The notes under the pieces: model-generated
What the model was told of the DNA's origin: nothing
Databases searched by the model: none
What the model saw: only the letters and a program-made list of their open reading frames with translations
In this document: positions 40,288 through 48,910 of the stretch, one piece after another
Position numbering within the stretch: the stretch's first letter is position 1
Layout of the letters: each line of letters starts with the position of its first letter
Made by a program: the position numbers and the translations under genes
Source: Aquimarina algicola
GTDB lineage: Bacteria; Bacteroidota; Bacteroidia; Flavobacteriales; Flavobacteriaceae
Length of the DNA stretch: 64,000 nucleotides
Direction of reading: 5' to 3'
NCBI RefSeq assembly: GCF_006443095.1
Contig: NZ_VFWZ01000004.1
Location: forward strand, 310,450-374,449

Positions 40288-40728
40288 TTACTTGATCATA
40301 TTGTCTAACATCTCTAAATATTCTTTCGGACTACTTTTTATGTATCCAACCTCGCCAAGTTTTTTTCCGAATTGGTCAATAACCACAACCAATGGAAACC
40401 CTCCACTCCTATTATATGTTTCTGCAAGTTTTTTATTTTGTGCTTGCAATTTTTGAGATAATTGATTCTTTTTCTTTCTAGGAAAATCAGCTCTGACTAG
40501 TACATAATTCTCATGAGCATCTTTTTTAAACTCTGAGGTTTCTAAGACTTGCTTTTCTAATTTTATACAGGGAGCACACCAATCTGACCCTGAAAATACC
40601 AGAAGAATAGAATGATTTTTATTTGTGGCTATTTGTTTTGCTTTTTCGAAATCGGTGAGCCATTCTTGAGCAGAAAGAAAGTAGATTCCAAAAAAAGAAA
40701 AAGAAAGTATTAAAATAATAGTTCTCAT
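40288..40728 (-). CDS. Periplasmic thioredoxin-like protein
   Basis: The start is taken at the ATG ending at 40728, where a signal peptide begins (M-R-T-I-I-L-I-L-S-F-S-F-F-G-I-Y-F-L-S-A-Q). The 146 residues contain W-C-A-P-C in a G-S-D-W-C-A-P-C-I-K-L-E-K context and the cis-Pro segment G-G-F-P-L-V-V-V-I-D. This is the DsbD-gamma/thioredoxin_7-type fold. First of the tightly packed ApbE operon and itself 157 bp after the Cys-rich peptide gene. It is likely to keep cysteines of DUF4266 or the Cys-rich peptide reduced; that is an inference from context. Confidence 0.88.
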   Translation of the reverse strand: MRTIILILSFSFFGIYFLSAQEWLTDFEKAKQIATNKNHSILLVFSGSDWCAPCIKLEKQVLETSEFKKDAHENYVLVRADFPRKKKNQLSQKLQAQNKKLAETYNRSGGFPLVVVIDQFGKKLGEVGYIKSSPKEYLEMLDNMIK

Positions 40729-40884
40729 ATGTTCAAATCTAAACAATAGAAATTTGACTAACAAATGATTAATGAACAACTATTTTGTAGAGAGTATCAA
40801 TAATATCTTTTATTTGAGAATTCGTAATATTTTAAAATTTGAATTCAAAAACAAAGTTATATACAAAAATATAGTTTTGAAAGA

Positions 40885-41022
40885 TTACATCTTTGGACAT
40901 CTCTTACAATTTGTCTTACCTTTCTTTTTGTATTTCTTACAACATTTCTTTTTTTTGTTACTGCAGCTTGCTTCACAATTCACTGCAGCACAAGGAGAAT
41001 ATAAAGATGGAATATCTGACAC
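40885..41022 (-). CDS. Short Cys/Lys-rich peptide (45 residues, GTG start)
   Basis: Read on the minus strand from GTG at 41022, it gives S-D-I-P-S-L-Y-S-P-C then a tail with seven cysteines in all (11, 16, 20, 27, 28, 39, 42) among about 16 lysines, ending C-K-R-C-P-K-M. No signal peptide is seen. A TTG-N19-TACATTTG promoter lies 38-67 bp upstream, which fixes the strand. The opposite-strand frame here is hydrophobic and has no promoter. Cys spacing C-x4-C-x3-C, C-C and C-x2-C suggests metal binding. Function is unknown; placement before Trx-ApbE-DUF4266-DUF3570 suggests they work together. Confidence 0.65.
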   Translation of the reverse strand: MSDIPSLYSPCAAVNCEASCSNKKKKCCKKYKKKGKTNCKRCPKM

Positions 41023-41059
41023 TTGTATTATTTTAATTTTTAATTAATCTAAATAAGTG

Positions 41060-41089
41060 CAAATGTACATAAAAAAAGATTCCTGTCAA
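41060..41089 (-). promoter_or_regulatory. Promoter of the Cys-rich peptide / ApbE operon
   Basis: Minus strand: TTG (41089-41087), 19-nt spacer, TACATTTG (41067-41060), a full match to the flavobacterial consensus. The TTG lies inside the ferritin terminator hairpin, so the two units are packed back to front with no spare sequence. Confidence 0.7.
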
Positions 41090-41100
41090 GGAATCTTTTT
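41073..41100 (-). terminator. Intrinsic terminator of ferritin
   Basis: Stem AAAAAGATTCCT / AGGAATCTTTTT (12 bp) with a GTCA-type 4-nt loop, 27 bp after the ferritin stop; symmetric A/T flanks would let it work in either direction. Confidence 0.88.
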
Positions 41101-41126
41101 GCTTTATATCAACAGTTTGATGTTGA

Positions 41127-41627
41127 CTATTTTTCTTCTTCTGTTTGAAATGAGTTAATATCTCTATCAAATAAGTAATGACCAGATTTATCATCACCTA
41201 TAATTTTTAATTTATCTAATAAAGTTCTGGCCGTTGCTTCTTCTTCTAATTGTTCGGCTACATACCATTGCATAAAATTATGAACATTGTAATCTTTGAA
41301 CTGTAGACATTCAAAAATAATATTATTGATCTTTGCCGTTACAAATTCTTCACTTTCTAGAAATACTTCAAAAAGCTCCATCAGAGACTTAAAGTCATCT
41401 CTTGGCTTTTCTATAGCTGGCATAATAGCCGTACCGTTTCTTTCATTTATAAATTTGACAAGTTTTGTCATATGTGTTCTCTCTTCTTCTGACTGCGCAT
41501 AAAAAAATTCTGCGACACCATTATATCCTCTTACATCTGACCAGATCGCCATAGATAAATACTGAGATGAAGCTTGAGACTCATATTTTACCTGCTCATT
41601 CAAAAGCTGTTCTATTTCTTTTATCAT
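41127..41627 (-). CDS. ftnA: Ferritin (non-heme iron storage)
   Basis: 166 residues, four-helix ferritin fold. Ferroxidase-centre residues can be placed: Glu17-like (E-Q-V-K-Y-E-S-Q-A-S), the E-E-E-R-T-H motif at about 49-54, E-S-E-E-F-V near 95 and Q-L-E-E-E-A near 127. It stores iron in 24-subunit shells and protects from Fenton chemistry. Located next to the TonB/imelysin/DUF4856 iron-type operon but separated by a PAS gene, so an independent unit, with a clean terminator. Confidence 0.95.
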   Translation of the reverse strand: MIKEIEQLLNEQVKYESQASSQYLSMAIWSDVRGYNGVAEFFYAQSEEERTHMTKLVKFINERNGTAIMPAIEKPRDDFKSLMELFEVFLESEEFVTAKINNIIFECLQFKDYNVHNFMQWYVAEQLEEEATARTLLDKLKIIGDDKSGHYLFDRDINSFQTEEEK

Positions 41628-41821
41628 TTCTTAACTTTTTTATTGATAAAACTAAAATAAACAATTTATTATGGTATATATAAAAGTGCTAGCGTATTTG
41701 TCTAATTTATATTTAAACTAGTTAATGATTTGATATTACTAAACAATAAAATATCACACAAGTTTAATAAAGACATGTCTTATAATTAGAAGTTATAGTA
41801 ATATAAGAAGAATAGATTACA

Positions 41822-42334
41822 TTATGCAGCTTTCTCAAAAGCAATATAATTTACAAGTTTTCCTCTTTTATCATGAACAGGAAAACCTTTGATAAGGCAG
41901 TAGTAAGGTGTATCGTCTTTACGATAATTCAAAATAGAAATTTCAAAAGGTGCCTCATTATCTATTGCAGTTCTAACTTTTGCAGAAGTTTTTGAGCAAG
42001 TATCTCTACCTTGAAACATCTTTGGAGAATTACCAATGACCTCTTTAGGAGTATATCCGTTTAGTTTCTCAATGTTTTTGGAAGCATAAACAATTTTTAG
42101 ATTAGGATTTGTAATTACTATTACGGATTGCTTATCTATAAACTCTTCATGATAATTTCTTGAGAAATTCCAGTTTTTTGTTAACTTTTTGAGAACACCT
42201 AAGTCATCTTTGAACGTATCTAAAGCTGCAAGGTATTCTGCATAGAATTCCCAAGACAACAGTGGTACTGAACAAGCAGACATATTATTATAATATTCTG
42301 CCATCATATTATCATATCTTAAAAACTCTATCAT
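41822..42334 (-). CDS. Single PAS-domain protein of LOV-like type without the photoactive cysteine
   Basis: 170 residues. The first 60 are a helical lead and residues 65-168 one PAS domain: I-V-Y-A-S-K-N-I-E-K-L-N-G-Y-T-P-K-E-V-I-G, then N-S-P-K-M-F-Q-G-R-D-T, and a closing strand S-I-L-N-Y-R-K-D-D-T-P-Y-Y-C-L-I-K-G-F-P-V. This follows LOV spacing, but the N-C-R-F-L-Q site has Pro instead of Cys, so no flavin-cysteinyl photocycle is expected. No output domain. It could be a flavin or small-ligand sensor acting by protein contact. Confidence 0.8.
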   Translation of the reverse strand: MIEFLRYDNMMAEYYNNMSACSVPLLSWEFYAEYLAALDTFKDDLGVLKKLTKNWNFSRNYHEEFIDKQSVIVITNPNLKIVYASKNIEKLNGYTPKEVIGNSPKMFQGRDTCSKTSAKVRTAIDNEAPFEISILNYRKDDTPYYCLIKGFPVHDKRGKLVNYIAFEKAA

Positions 42335-42431
42335 AAAACAACAATTTTAACAAAAATATATAATAAATATTAGACCCCACATTGAACAAAAGTTAATTCT
42401 CTGGGTAAACAAAGGTTAATTTTTCTAGTAG

Positions 42432-44939
42432 TTAGAACTTAAATTGTAGTGTTGTATACCAATTTATAGGAGCAGAAGGAATTATTCCGGGGCCAGGATA
42501 CCCTGTTGCTCTTCTAGTAAAATAACTATTATCTAACACATTATTGATTCCTGCTTCAAGCTTTATATTTTTTGAAAAAGTATAAGACGCTGATATATCT
42601 AATATATCATAAGAAGGAATGGCGCCATCAACTCTATCTTCATTTTCTGGATTATATTCAGAGTTTGTCGCATCGGTAAATTGTTCTGATATATATGTAT
42701 ACTGTAAAGAAGTCAAAAAATTCTTATACCCAAATGAAATACCCGTTTTTAGATTCACTTCTGGTATAAACTCTACTTTATTACCACTAACGCTTGTTGC
42801 TATACTACTTGTATATTCAGAAGTTGTTAATGCAAGATTAGAAAACACATCTAACTTTAAATTATCATTTCCTCTAAAAAATGTTTCCTTAAGGCTCCAC
42901 TGTATTAATGACTCTAAACCTATGATTCTAGCTTTTCCTATATTACCTCTAACCCATTGCGCTCTGAATGGAGGATCATTTCTAAAAGCCTGACCTAGTC
43001 TATTGTCATATAACAATGAAAATACATTTACATCATAAGAAACCATTTTCTTGAAAGTTCCTCTTACACCTAAATCTATCGTATACCCTGTTTCGTCTTC
43101 TATATCTGGATCCACTGCAAAGGAAGGACTTACTGTTCTAATATCTGAAAATGTAACGGATCGATAATTTTGAGAGAAGTTAAAATATGATTCAAAGTAC
43201 GATGTTGGTTTATAGCTTACACCTATTCCCAATAATAACAAATTGCGTTCTCTAACTTGATCATCTGGAGTAAAAATCAGTGTAGGGTTGCTCCCTTGTA
43301 TACTTGGTCTATTCAAAAATTCTCCTTCAGATTCTGTTCTTATATATTCGAATCTAAATCCTGGTGTTACCGAAAAATGATCTGTGATATTAAAGATATT
43401 TTCACCAAATAGAGCGAGGTTTAAGTTTGGATATTTAAAATTATTTTGGTTGGGATAAAAAGGAAACTCTTCTGTTCTAAAGCTAAAATCAGCATCTGTT
43501 CCTCTACTACCCGGCCCTTGTTGGGATGTATTATCTGCTTTATAAAATTTAGCTCCTAAAAGTAATACTGATGGGTTATTTTTAATGGTATATTTTGTGA
43601 TCACTCTAGCTTCTGCACCAAAATTTTTAAATTTCCCTATTAGTAAATCTCTTTCAAAATCAAAATTTCCTGATTCATCTGTTTCATCAGGACCAAATAC
43701 ATCTGGTTCTTCAATAATATCTATATTTCCATCACCAGTAACTATGGATTCAATCCCTCTAAAACCAATCGCTTTTCTTGAGGCGTCCAGTGCAAAAACA
43801 CTTAAAGTCCCATTCACATTATCAGAAAATTTGTGGTTTAATTTTAAATTAAACAAATTCCAATTTACCTCAAACCAGTTTCTGGTTCTATTACTTTGCC
43901 TTGAATCTTGTAAAAATTGAACATCAGATAATCCACCTGCTTGTTGTACTAAATAATCTAAGTGTGTTACTTCAGCTTCAATTTTAGTTTTTTCATTGAA
44001 TTCATAGCCAATATGTACATATGCGTTTTTTGAGTCAAAAACAGAGTTGGGCCTAAAACTATCCCCTTCTTTATAATTGAAATATCCGTAATAGCTCAAT
44101 TTATTAGATGTCCCACTTATGCTCGTAAAATTTGTAAATAAATCAAAACTTCCGATCGTACTTCTAGAAAGTATTTCTAAAGGTTTATCGGGGTTTGGTT
44201 TCTTTGTTACAAAATTTACCAGACCTCCAAACTGAGTTCCATATTGCAGAGATGCAGCCCCTCTTATTACCTGAATCTGCTCTAAACCTTCGGCTGGCGG
44301 AGTATAATAACTTTCTGGATATCCTAAAACATCAGCACTAATATCATAATCATTCTGACGTGTATTAAAATTTGCTGATCTGTTTGGATCTAATCCACGT
44401 CCTCCAATATTAAGCTGCAAACCTCCATCATTACTGTCATAAATATTTAAACCAGCTACTTTTGCATATATCTGACGAGCATTATTGGTTGCCTTGTTCG
44501 TTAAATCTTGATCTAATAGTACTACTTCAGATTTTTTACCTGCATAAATATGTGTCCCTTCTACCGGTTTTAGTGTTCGTAATCCGAAAACTTGTTTTTT
44601 CTTATAATTTAAAACTACTTCGGACAGAACGTTGCTAAGAGGCTCCATCTCAATAATAAAATTAAGATTATCGTTTAGGTTAATATCTATTTCATAAGTT
44701 TTATAAGAGTATTCAAAAAATACCAAAGAATGATTAGAACCTGTACTTAACGTTGATAAGCTTAAACTACCTGTACTATCTGTTTGTCCGACTAAACTTC
44801 CTGATTTTGTGTACACTTGTACCCCTTGAATAGGCTTCTTGGTATCTGCATCTACCACATTTACGCCAGTACTTTGTACAGCATATACAGATATTGACAC
44901 TAAGAAAAATATAAATAAACTATAACCCTTTAATTTCAT
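42432..44939 (-). CDS. TonB-dependent outer-membrane receptor
   Basis: The start is taken at the ATG ending at 44939, opening a signal peptide (M-K-L-K-G-Y-S-L-F-I-F-F-L-V-S-I-S-V-Y-A). About 835 residues: an N-terminal carboxypeptidase-like domain (V-N-V-V-D-A-D-T-K-K-P-I-Q-G-V), a plug (residues about 120-240, with I-Q-V-I-R-G-A-A-S-L-Q-Y-G-T-Q-F-G-G), and a 22-strand-type barrel ending W-Y-T-T-L-Q-F-K-F. It overlaps the HTTM stop by 20 bp and ends the operon DUF4856-imelysin-HTTM-receptor. An iron or metal complex is the likely substrate. Closest by layout to FecA-like receptors. Confidence 0.92.
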   Translation of the reverse strand: MKLKGYSLFIFFLVSISVYAVQSTGVNVVDADTKKPIQGVQVYTKSGSLVGQTDSTGSLSLSTLSTGSNHSLVFFEYSYKTYEIDINLNDNLNFIIEMEPLSNVLSEVVLNYKKKQVFGLRTLKPVEGTHIYAGKKSEVVLLDQDLTNKATNNARQIYAKVAGLNIYDSNDGGLQLNIGGRGLDPNRSANFNTRQNDYDISADVLGYPESYYTPPAEGLEQIQVIRGAASLQYGTQFGGLVNFVTKKPNPDKPLEILSRSTIGSFDLFTNFTSISGTSNKLSYYGYFNYKEGDSFRPNSVFDSKNAYVHIGYEFNEKTKIEAEVTHLDYLVQQAGGLSDVQFLQDSRQSNRTRNWFEVNWNLFNLKLNHKFSDNVNGTLSVFALDASRKAIGFRGIESIVTGDGNIDIIEEPDVFGPDETDESGNFDFERDLLIGKFKNFGAEARVITKYTIKNNPSVLLLGAKFYKADNTSQQGPGSRGTDADFSFRTEEFPFYPNQNNFKYPNLNLALFGENIFNITDHFSVTPGFRFEYIRTESEGEFLNRPSIQGSNPTLIFTPDDQVRERNLLLLGIGVSYKPTSYFESYFNFSQNYRSVTFSDIRTVSPSFAVDPDIEDETGYTIDLGVRGTFKKMVSYDVNVFSLLYDNRLGQAFRNDPPFRAQWVRGNIGKARIIGLESLIQWSLKETFFRGNDNLKLDVFSNLALTTSEYTSSIATSVSGNKVEFIPEVNLKTGISFGYKNFLTSLQYTYISEQFTDATNSEYNPENEDRVDGAIPSYDILDISASYTFSKNIKLEAGINNVLDNSYFTRRATGYPGPGIIPSAPINWYTTLQFKF

Positions 44940-46284
44940 CTTCAAATGGTAGGATCCATGTTTTATGCTGGAATCCATCTTTAACTTTTAATAAATCAAC
45001 TCTTGGGTCTATGTAGGGTTTACTTATTCTTCCATTTAAAGAAATATATCCTTCTACAAAAACTCCAATATTTTCAGTTTTTAATTCTTTTTTATAATGA
45101 TCGCCCAAAAAATGTGCAAACTCAACAATAAAATCAGGCTGAGTAGACATTTGTTTGTTTTGAAAAGCATTTAAAAAATGTTTGTTGTTCACAGCAAAAC
45201 TATCCCCAGTGTCATATTTTACAATTCTAAATGTAGTATACCCGGCCTTTTCTATTAACATAACTCGCCATGAAAATCGATATCCTTCTTCTGTCCAAAA
45301 TAATTCGTCCGGATACAATGCATAGCGAAATGGTAATACTAGTTGGATACTCAAAAATAAAAAGATAACTATAACTATTTTCCCGTAAATTTTCGGCAAA
45401 TATACGTCTCTTATATCATTAACTCTTGATTTAAGCTTTAATATATTTCTTAGTACACGCAAGAATCTCTCATGTAATTCTGCACTAAAAAAGATGAGCG
45501 TTGCACAAATCATAACATAGGGAAACATTCCTATAGGAAAAAGTATTCTTGTAAATACATGAAAAATCACAACCAGAACAAAAGCAAAAGGTCTTGTCTT
45601 ACGAATTAACAATAGAAAAGGAATAGTAAGATCATAAATAGCTCCGCTCCAGCTCATCAAATAATGAAACCAAGTATCATTCATAAATTTTCCTATAATC
45701 GGAAAATCAGTTTTAGAAGAAAGCCAAACTTTCAAAGGTTGAGCTCGGAATAACCAATCTGAATTTAATTTAGCTAAACCTGCATAAAAATAAACGATTC
45801 CTATTAAAATTTTAATTGCATCTACAGTCCATTTAGGTACATTTTTATAAGATCTATTTTTATAATGTGCATCTAAAGAAAAAGTTACATTAAGCGGTAA
45901 AAAGCATAATAAAAAACTTAAAATGCTAATGAAGTAATAGTGATTTAAATAGGTTGTTTTATCTATTAATTCTATATACGTGAATGATAAGAAAAACAAA
46001 ATCATAGAAAGTCTATACTTATATCCAAGAATAATTCCAATACATGAAGTAATTGCAATAAAAAATAGAATATAGGTATATTCCCCCCAGGTAACTACCC
46101 ATGAAAATCCATAATATTTAAAATGGAAATTTGGTTCGATGTAAAACTTTTGCACCCAACCTTTAGATAAAAACCTAATAAGACTAATAAACATTAATAC
46201 TCCAAATAAAATACGAAAAGCGGCTAGTGTAGCCGCTCTCGATGTTTTATTTAGATATGCATTAACCGCTTGTTTAATCCCCAT
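44920..46284 (-). CDS. HTTM / vitamin-K-dependent gamma-carboxylase-like membrane protein
   Basis: 454 residues. An N-terminal block of eight or so membrane helices carries D-K-T-T-Y-L-N-H-Y-Y-F and L-A-K-L-N-S-D-W-L, the HTTM landmark. A soluble C-terminal half (about 315-454) follows a last helix. HTTM proteins resemble the membrane part of gamma-glutamyl carboxylase; the bacterial role is unknown. It overlaps the imelysin-like gene by 11 bp and the receptor gene by 20 bp, so translation is coupled through the operon. Role in metal uptake is inferred from position only. Confidence 0.88.
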   Translation of the reverse strand: MGIKQAVNAYLNKTSRAATLAAFRILFGVLMFISLIRFLSKGWVQKFYIEPNFHFKYYGFSWVVTWGEYTYILFFIAITSCIGIILGYKYRLSMILFFLSFTYIELIDKTTYLNHYYFISILSFLLCFLPLNVTFSLDAHYKNRSYKNVPKWTVDAIKILIGIVYFYAGLAKLNSDWLFRAQPLKVWLSSKTDFPIIGKFMNDTWFHYLMSWSGAIYDLTIPFLLLIRKTRPFAFVLVVIFHVFTRILFPIGMFPYVMICATLIFFSAELHERFLRVLRNILKLKSRVNDIRDVYLPKIYGKIVIVIFLFLSIQLVLPFRYALYPDELFWTEEGYRFSWRVMLIEKAGYTTFRIVKYDTGDSFAVNNKHFLNAFQNKQMSTQPDFIVEFAHFLGDHYKKELKTENIGVFVEGYISLNGRISKPYIDPRVDLLKVKDGFQHKTWILPFEDEIKGL

Positions 46285-47425
46285 CGCTATCTACAAAGTC
46301 AATTGTAAGATTAAATGCGTTAACAGCATTTGATTTAACAGCAACTACAAACTCTTGGATAGCATCAAATACTGCATCAAAATTAGAGTTAAAGTCTTGT
46401 GTTTGTTCATAAAAATTATCTGTTATATTATCATTAGCAGTATCAATATTACCAAATAAACTAATGATATAATCATTTAAAAGGATATCATCACCATTAA
46501 TCATTATCGTAGTTCCTAAGGCTTGCAGATATTCTTGTAACCCTACAGTATTATTATTATCTGTATAACTTCTTCCATAGTAAAAATCTTGTATAGCATC
46601 ATACGCTTCTAGATATAAAATCTTAGAGTTTTCAGGACTATATAATGACTCGACAAAATCAGGACTTGCTGATACAGAGATTGTTGGGAAAATATCTCTA
46701 TTTCTTGTACCAGAAGGTGTGGCAATTTTTGCCTCTCTAAAAGATTTTTCAGTGTATTGTACAAAGTCATTTACTTGTATACTGAAGTAAGAACTAATTG
46801 TGTTATCTACACTATTGATATTAGTATCTTTAACAGCTTCAAAATCATTCAAAGCTGTAGTTGTTATCGTAACCATTCTTTCTGACAATAACTTCAAATA
46901 GTTTTGATACTTAGCTTCTCCATATCTTGTAATAATATCATTATCTGTAGACGCTAAACCATTTATCAAATAATCCATAGCTGGTAATCCCTGGGTTGGA
47001 TTTAATACCGTTCTATTTAAATCTACAGGAGTAGTACTATCTATATTCTCCGTTATTTTAGTAACATCAGTAGGGTAACTATTCATATCTAATGAATATC
47101 CTGATCCATAGAAAAACATTTCTACATGTTGCCATACTTTATAAGCTTCAAATAAGTCTGTTCTAACCGCAGCCAACTTCGTCGCATCAGGTGCATCTGC
47201 AAATGATGTAACAGAACTATTTAATGTTTCTAGTTTACTCTTTAAATCATTAGTAGCAGGCATTAATAAATTATTAACCCAGCTTGTAGTCAAGCTAACC
47301 CTATCAAAACTATCACCATCTTCTCCTCCGTTTCCTCCTTCATCTGATGAATCATCACTAGATGAACAAGAAACAAAGTAGAAAAGAGTGAAGATGGGTA
47401 ATATTATATATACTATTTTTTTCAT
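46274..47425 (-). CDS. Imelysin-like lipoprotein with altered GxHxxE motif
   Basis: 383 residues. Lipoprotein signal Y-F-V-S-C (Cys20) then S-S-S-D-D-S-S-D-E, an acidic, surface-export-like stretch. The helical imelysin fold follows (Y-K-V-W-Q-H-V-E; R-E-A-K-I-A-T-P-S-G-T-R; L-Y-S-P-E-N-S). The motif of the peptidase M75 family, G-x-H-x-x-E, is here G-L-P-A-M-D (146-151), so it is probably not a protease but a binding protein, as in other iron-regulated imelysins. Between DUF4856 and HTTM in the operon. Confidence 0.85.
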   Translation of the reverse strand: MKKIVYIILPIFTLFYFVSCSSSDDSSDEGGNGGEDGDSFDRVSLTTSWVNNLLMPATNDLKSKLETLNSSVTSFADAPDATKLAAVRTDLFEAYKVWQHVEMFFYGSGYSLDMNSYPTDVTKITENIDSTTPVDLNRTVLNPTQGLPAMDYLINGLASTDNDIITRYGEAKYQNYLKLLSERMVTITTTALNDFEAVKDTNINSVDNTISSYFSIQVNDFVQYTEKSFREAKIATPSGTRNRDIFPTISVSASPDFVESLYSPENSKILYLEAYDAIQDFYYGRSYTDNNNTVGLQEYLQALGTTIMINGDDILLNDYIISLFGNIDTANDNITDNFYEQTQDFNSNFDAVFDAIQEFVVAVKSNAVNAFNLTIDFVDSDGD

Positions 47426-47460
47426 AACAATTTTTGTATATTTTTAATAAAAATAAGCAA

Positions 47461-47485
47461 AGGGATAACATCTATAGTTATCCCT
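47461..47485 (-). terminator. Hairpin between DUF4856 and imelysin-like genes
   Basis: Perfect 9-bp stem AGGGATAAC / GTTATCCCT, 7-nt loop, then a U-rich but interrupted tail. A TATATTTG box (47497-47490) lies just upstream on the same strand. It may be a partial terminator between the two genes or a leader hairpin for the downstream ones. Confidence 0.6.
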
Positions 47486-47541
47486 GTTGCAAATATATCA
47501 ATTATACGTACAAAACATTTTTATACCTATTTTGAGTATTC

Positions 47542-48867
47542 TTATGGATTTACGTCATCAAGTGTCCAAGACAATCCTCCAACTCCTTCTGCTGCAATTG
47601 CATCTGCCATGTCTCTCAATTCTGTAGTAGTAACATCCCATAGACCACTACCTGAATCTAAAGTAGTTAAGAAACCATCTACGTCTGCATCTGTAAAGTA
47701 TCTATCTCCATTAGCATTCACTACATAGCGTAAACTATTTACAAAACCATACCCTTCACAAAGGTCATGGAAAGCATTTTCTCTTTTACCTGTTGCACCA
47801 CTTGCAGCTTCAGCAGCTTCAATAATTTTTGCTCCAGCACTTAAATAATGTACTGCTCTAACAGCAATAATTAACCCTAATTTTTCACGTAAAATCCCTA
47901 CTTGAGTATCTCTCACAGTATAGTCTTTCTCTGCGATCGCAATTCTTCCTGCTACGAAAGCTGCAAAGATTTCTCTTTCAGTACCTGAAAACTTAGATAG
48001 ACCATCTACATTATCAATGTACTTATAGATTAAATTCTGACTAGAAGTGTTACCATAAATATATCCAAAAGCCTCATCCCAGTGATGCTCCATTGTAGTA
48101 TAGTTTTTTCCTTCAGCTACAGTACCCGCATCATTTAACGCACGGTAGTCACCGTTAGAAGTATCACCATTTTCATTATCTAAACGATTTAAATAATGAT
48201 TTACCGCTTGATCATAAGCTAAAGCACCAGCTAAAGACTTAGTAAATAATTGATCTAATTCACGACCTTTTGCATCTACATATCTATCAACATCATCTCC
48301 TGTATCTTCAAAAACACCTGCTTGACCAGAAGCGGCAGCTGTCATCCAATTTTCTAATACATTTTGATGACCAGTAATATAAGCATCAATAGCATTTACA
48401 TTTGTCTGACCCTGACCAGAACCATTAGACCCAGCAAATAACGCAATTGAAGAAGACGTTTTTGATCTTACAATCTTTGTAGTTCCATTTAGACTAGTAT
48501 CAGTAAATCCAGCACTTTCTCCATCTTGACCTTCAAATTTTAATCGAATAGCTGCAACATCAACTTGAGATTTTAAATTCCCTCCTATTTCTACAGCTTG
48601 TTTTAAACGTGTAGTTTGCCCACTAAAACTTACCGTAGAATTGCCTTCTCTTGTAAATAAAGTAGAATAATTATTTATAAAATCATTATTGTAATCTCCA
48701 TTATCGGCTCTAGTAAAATCATTATCAGTAATGACTTGTTCTAGAGTAGGGATATTTAAGACTGAATCTACTGGCCCTCCTTGTTCGTTATCATCATCAC
48801 TTGAACATGACGCTAAGATAAGTGCTCCCGATACGCACACTAAGTTAAACAACTTATTGATTTTCAT
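47542..48867 (-). CDS. DUF4856 lipoprotein
   Basis: 441 residues. Signal ending I-L-A-S-C (Cys21) with S-S-D-D-D-N-E, acidic and surface-export-like. Then I-P-T-L-E-Q-V-I, a helical body with Y-V-D-A-K-G-R-E-L-D-Q-L-F-T-K-S-L-A-G-A-L and M-E-H-H-W-D-E-A-F-G-Y, a conserved-looking H-W-D-E motif. The end is W-D-V-T-T-T-E-L-R-D-M-A-D-A-I-A-A-E. DUF4856 and imelysin folds appear to be related helical surface proteins. First gene of the operon, with a consensus promoter 44-73 bp upstream. Probably binds iron or a carrier at the surface; inferred. Confidence 0.88.
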   Translation of the reverse strand: MKINKLFNLVCVSGALILASCSSDDDNEQGGPVDSVLNIPTLEQVITDNDFTRADNGDYNNDFINNYSTLFTREGNSTVSFSGQTTRLKQAVEIGGNLKSQVDVAAIRLKFEGQDGESAGFTDTSLNGTTKIVRSKTSSSIALFAGSNGSGQGQTNVNAIDAYITGHQNVLENWMTAAASGQAGVFEDTGDDVDRYVDAKGRELDQLFTKSLAGALAYDQAVNHYLNRLDNENGDTSNGDYRALNDAGTVAEGKNYTTMEHHWDEAFGYIYGNTSSQNLIYKYIDNVDGLSKFSGTEREIFAAFVAGRIAIAEKDYTVRDTQVGILREKLGLIIAVRAVHYLSAGAKIIEAAEAASGATGKRENAFHDLCEGYGFVNSLRYVVNANGDRYFTDADVDGFLTTLDSGSGLWDVTTTELRDMADAIAAEGVGGLSWTLDDVNP

Positions 48868-48910
48868 AGCTTTTTTTATTTAGACTTATTATCAATTATT
48901 TTATCGAGTG

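Noticed and set aside
40772..41047. 91-codon plus-strand frame opposite the Cys-rich peptide
   Set aside because: No promoter or homologous features; its hydrophobic F/L runs come from reading poly-Lys codons backwards. The minus-strand peptide has a consensus promoter.
42619..43920. Long plus-strand frames opposite the TonB receptor
   Set aside because: Shadows of a real, well-conserved minus-strand gene.
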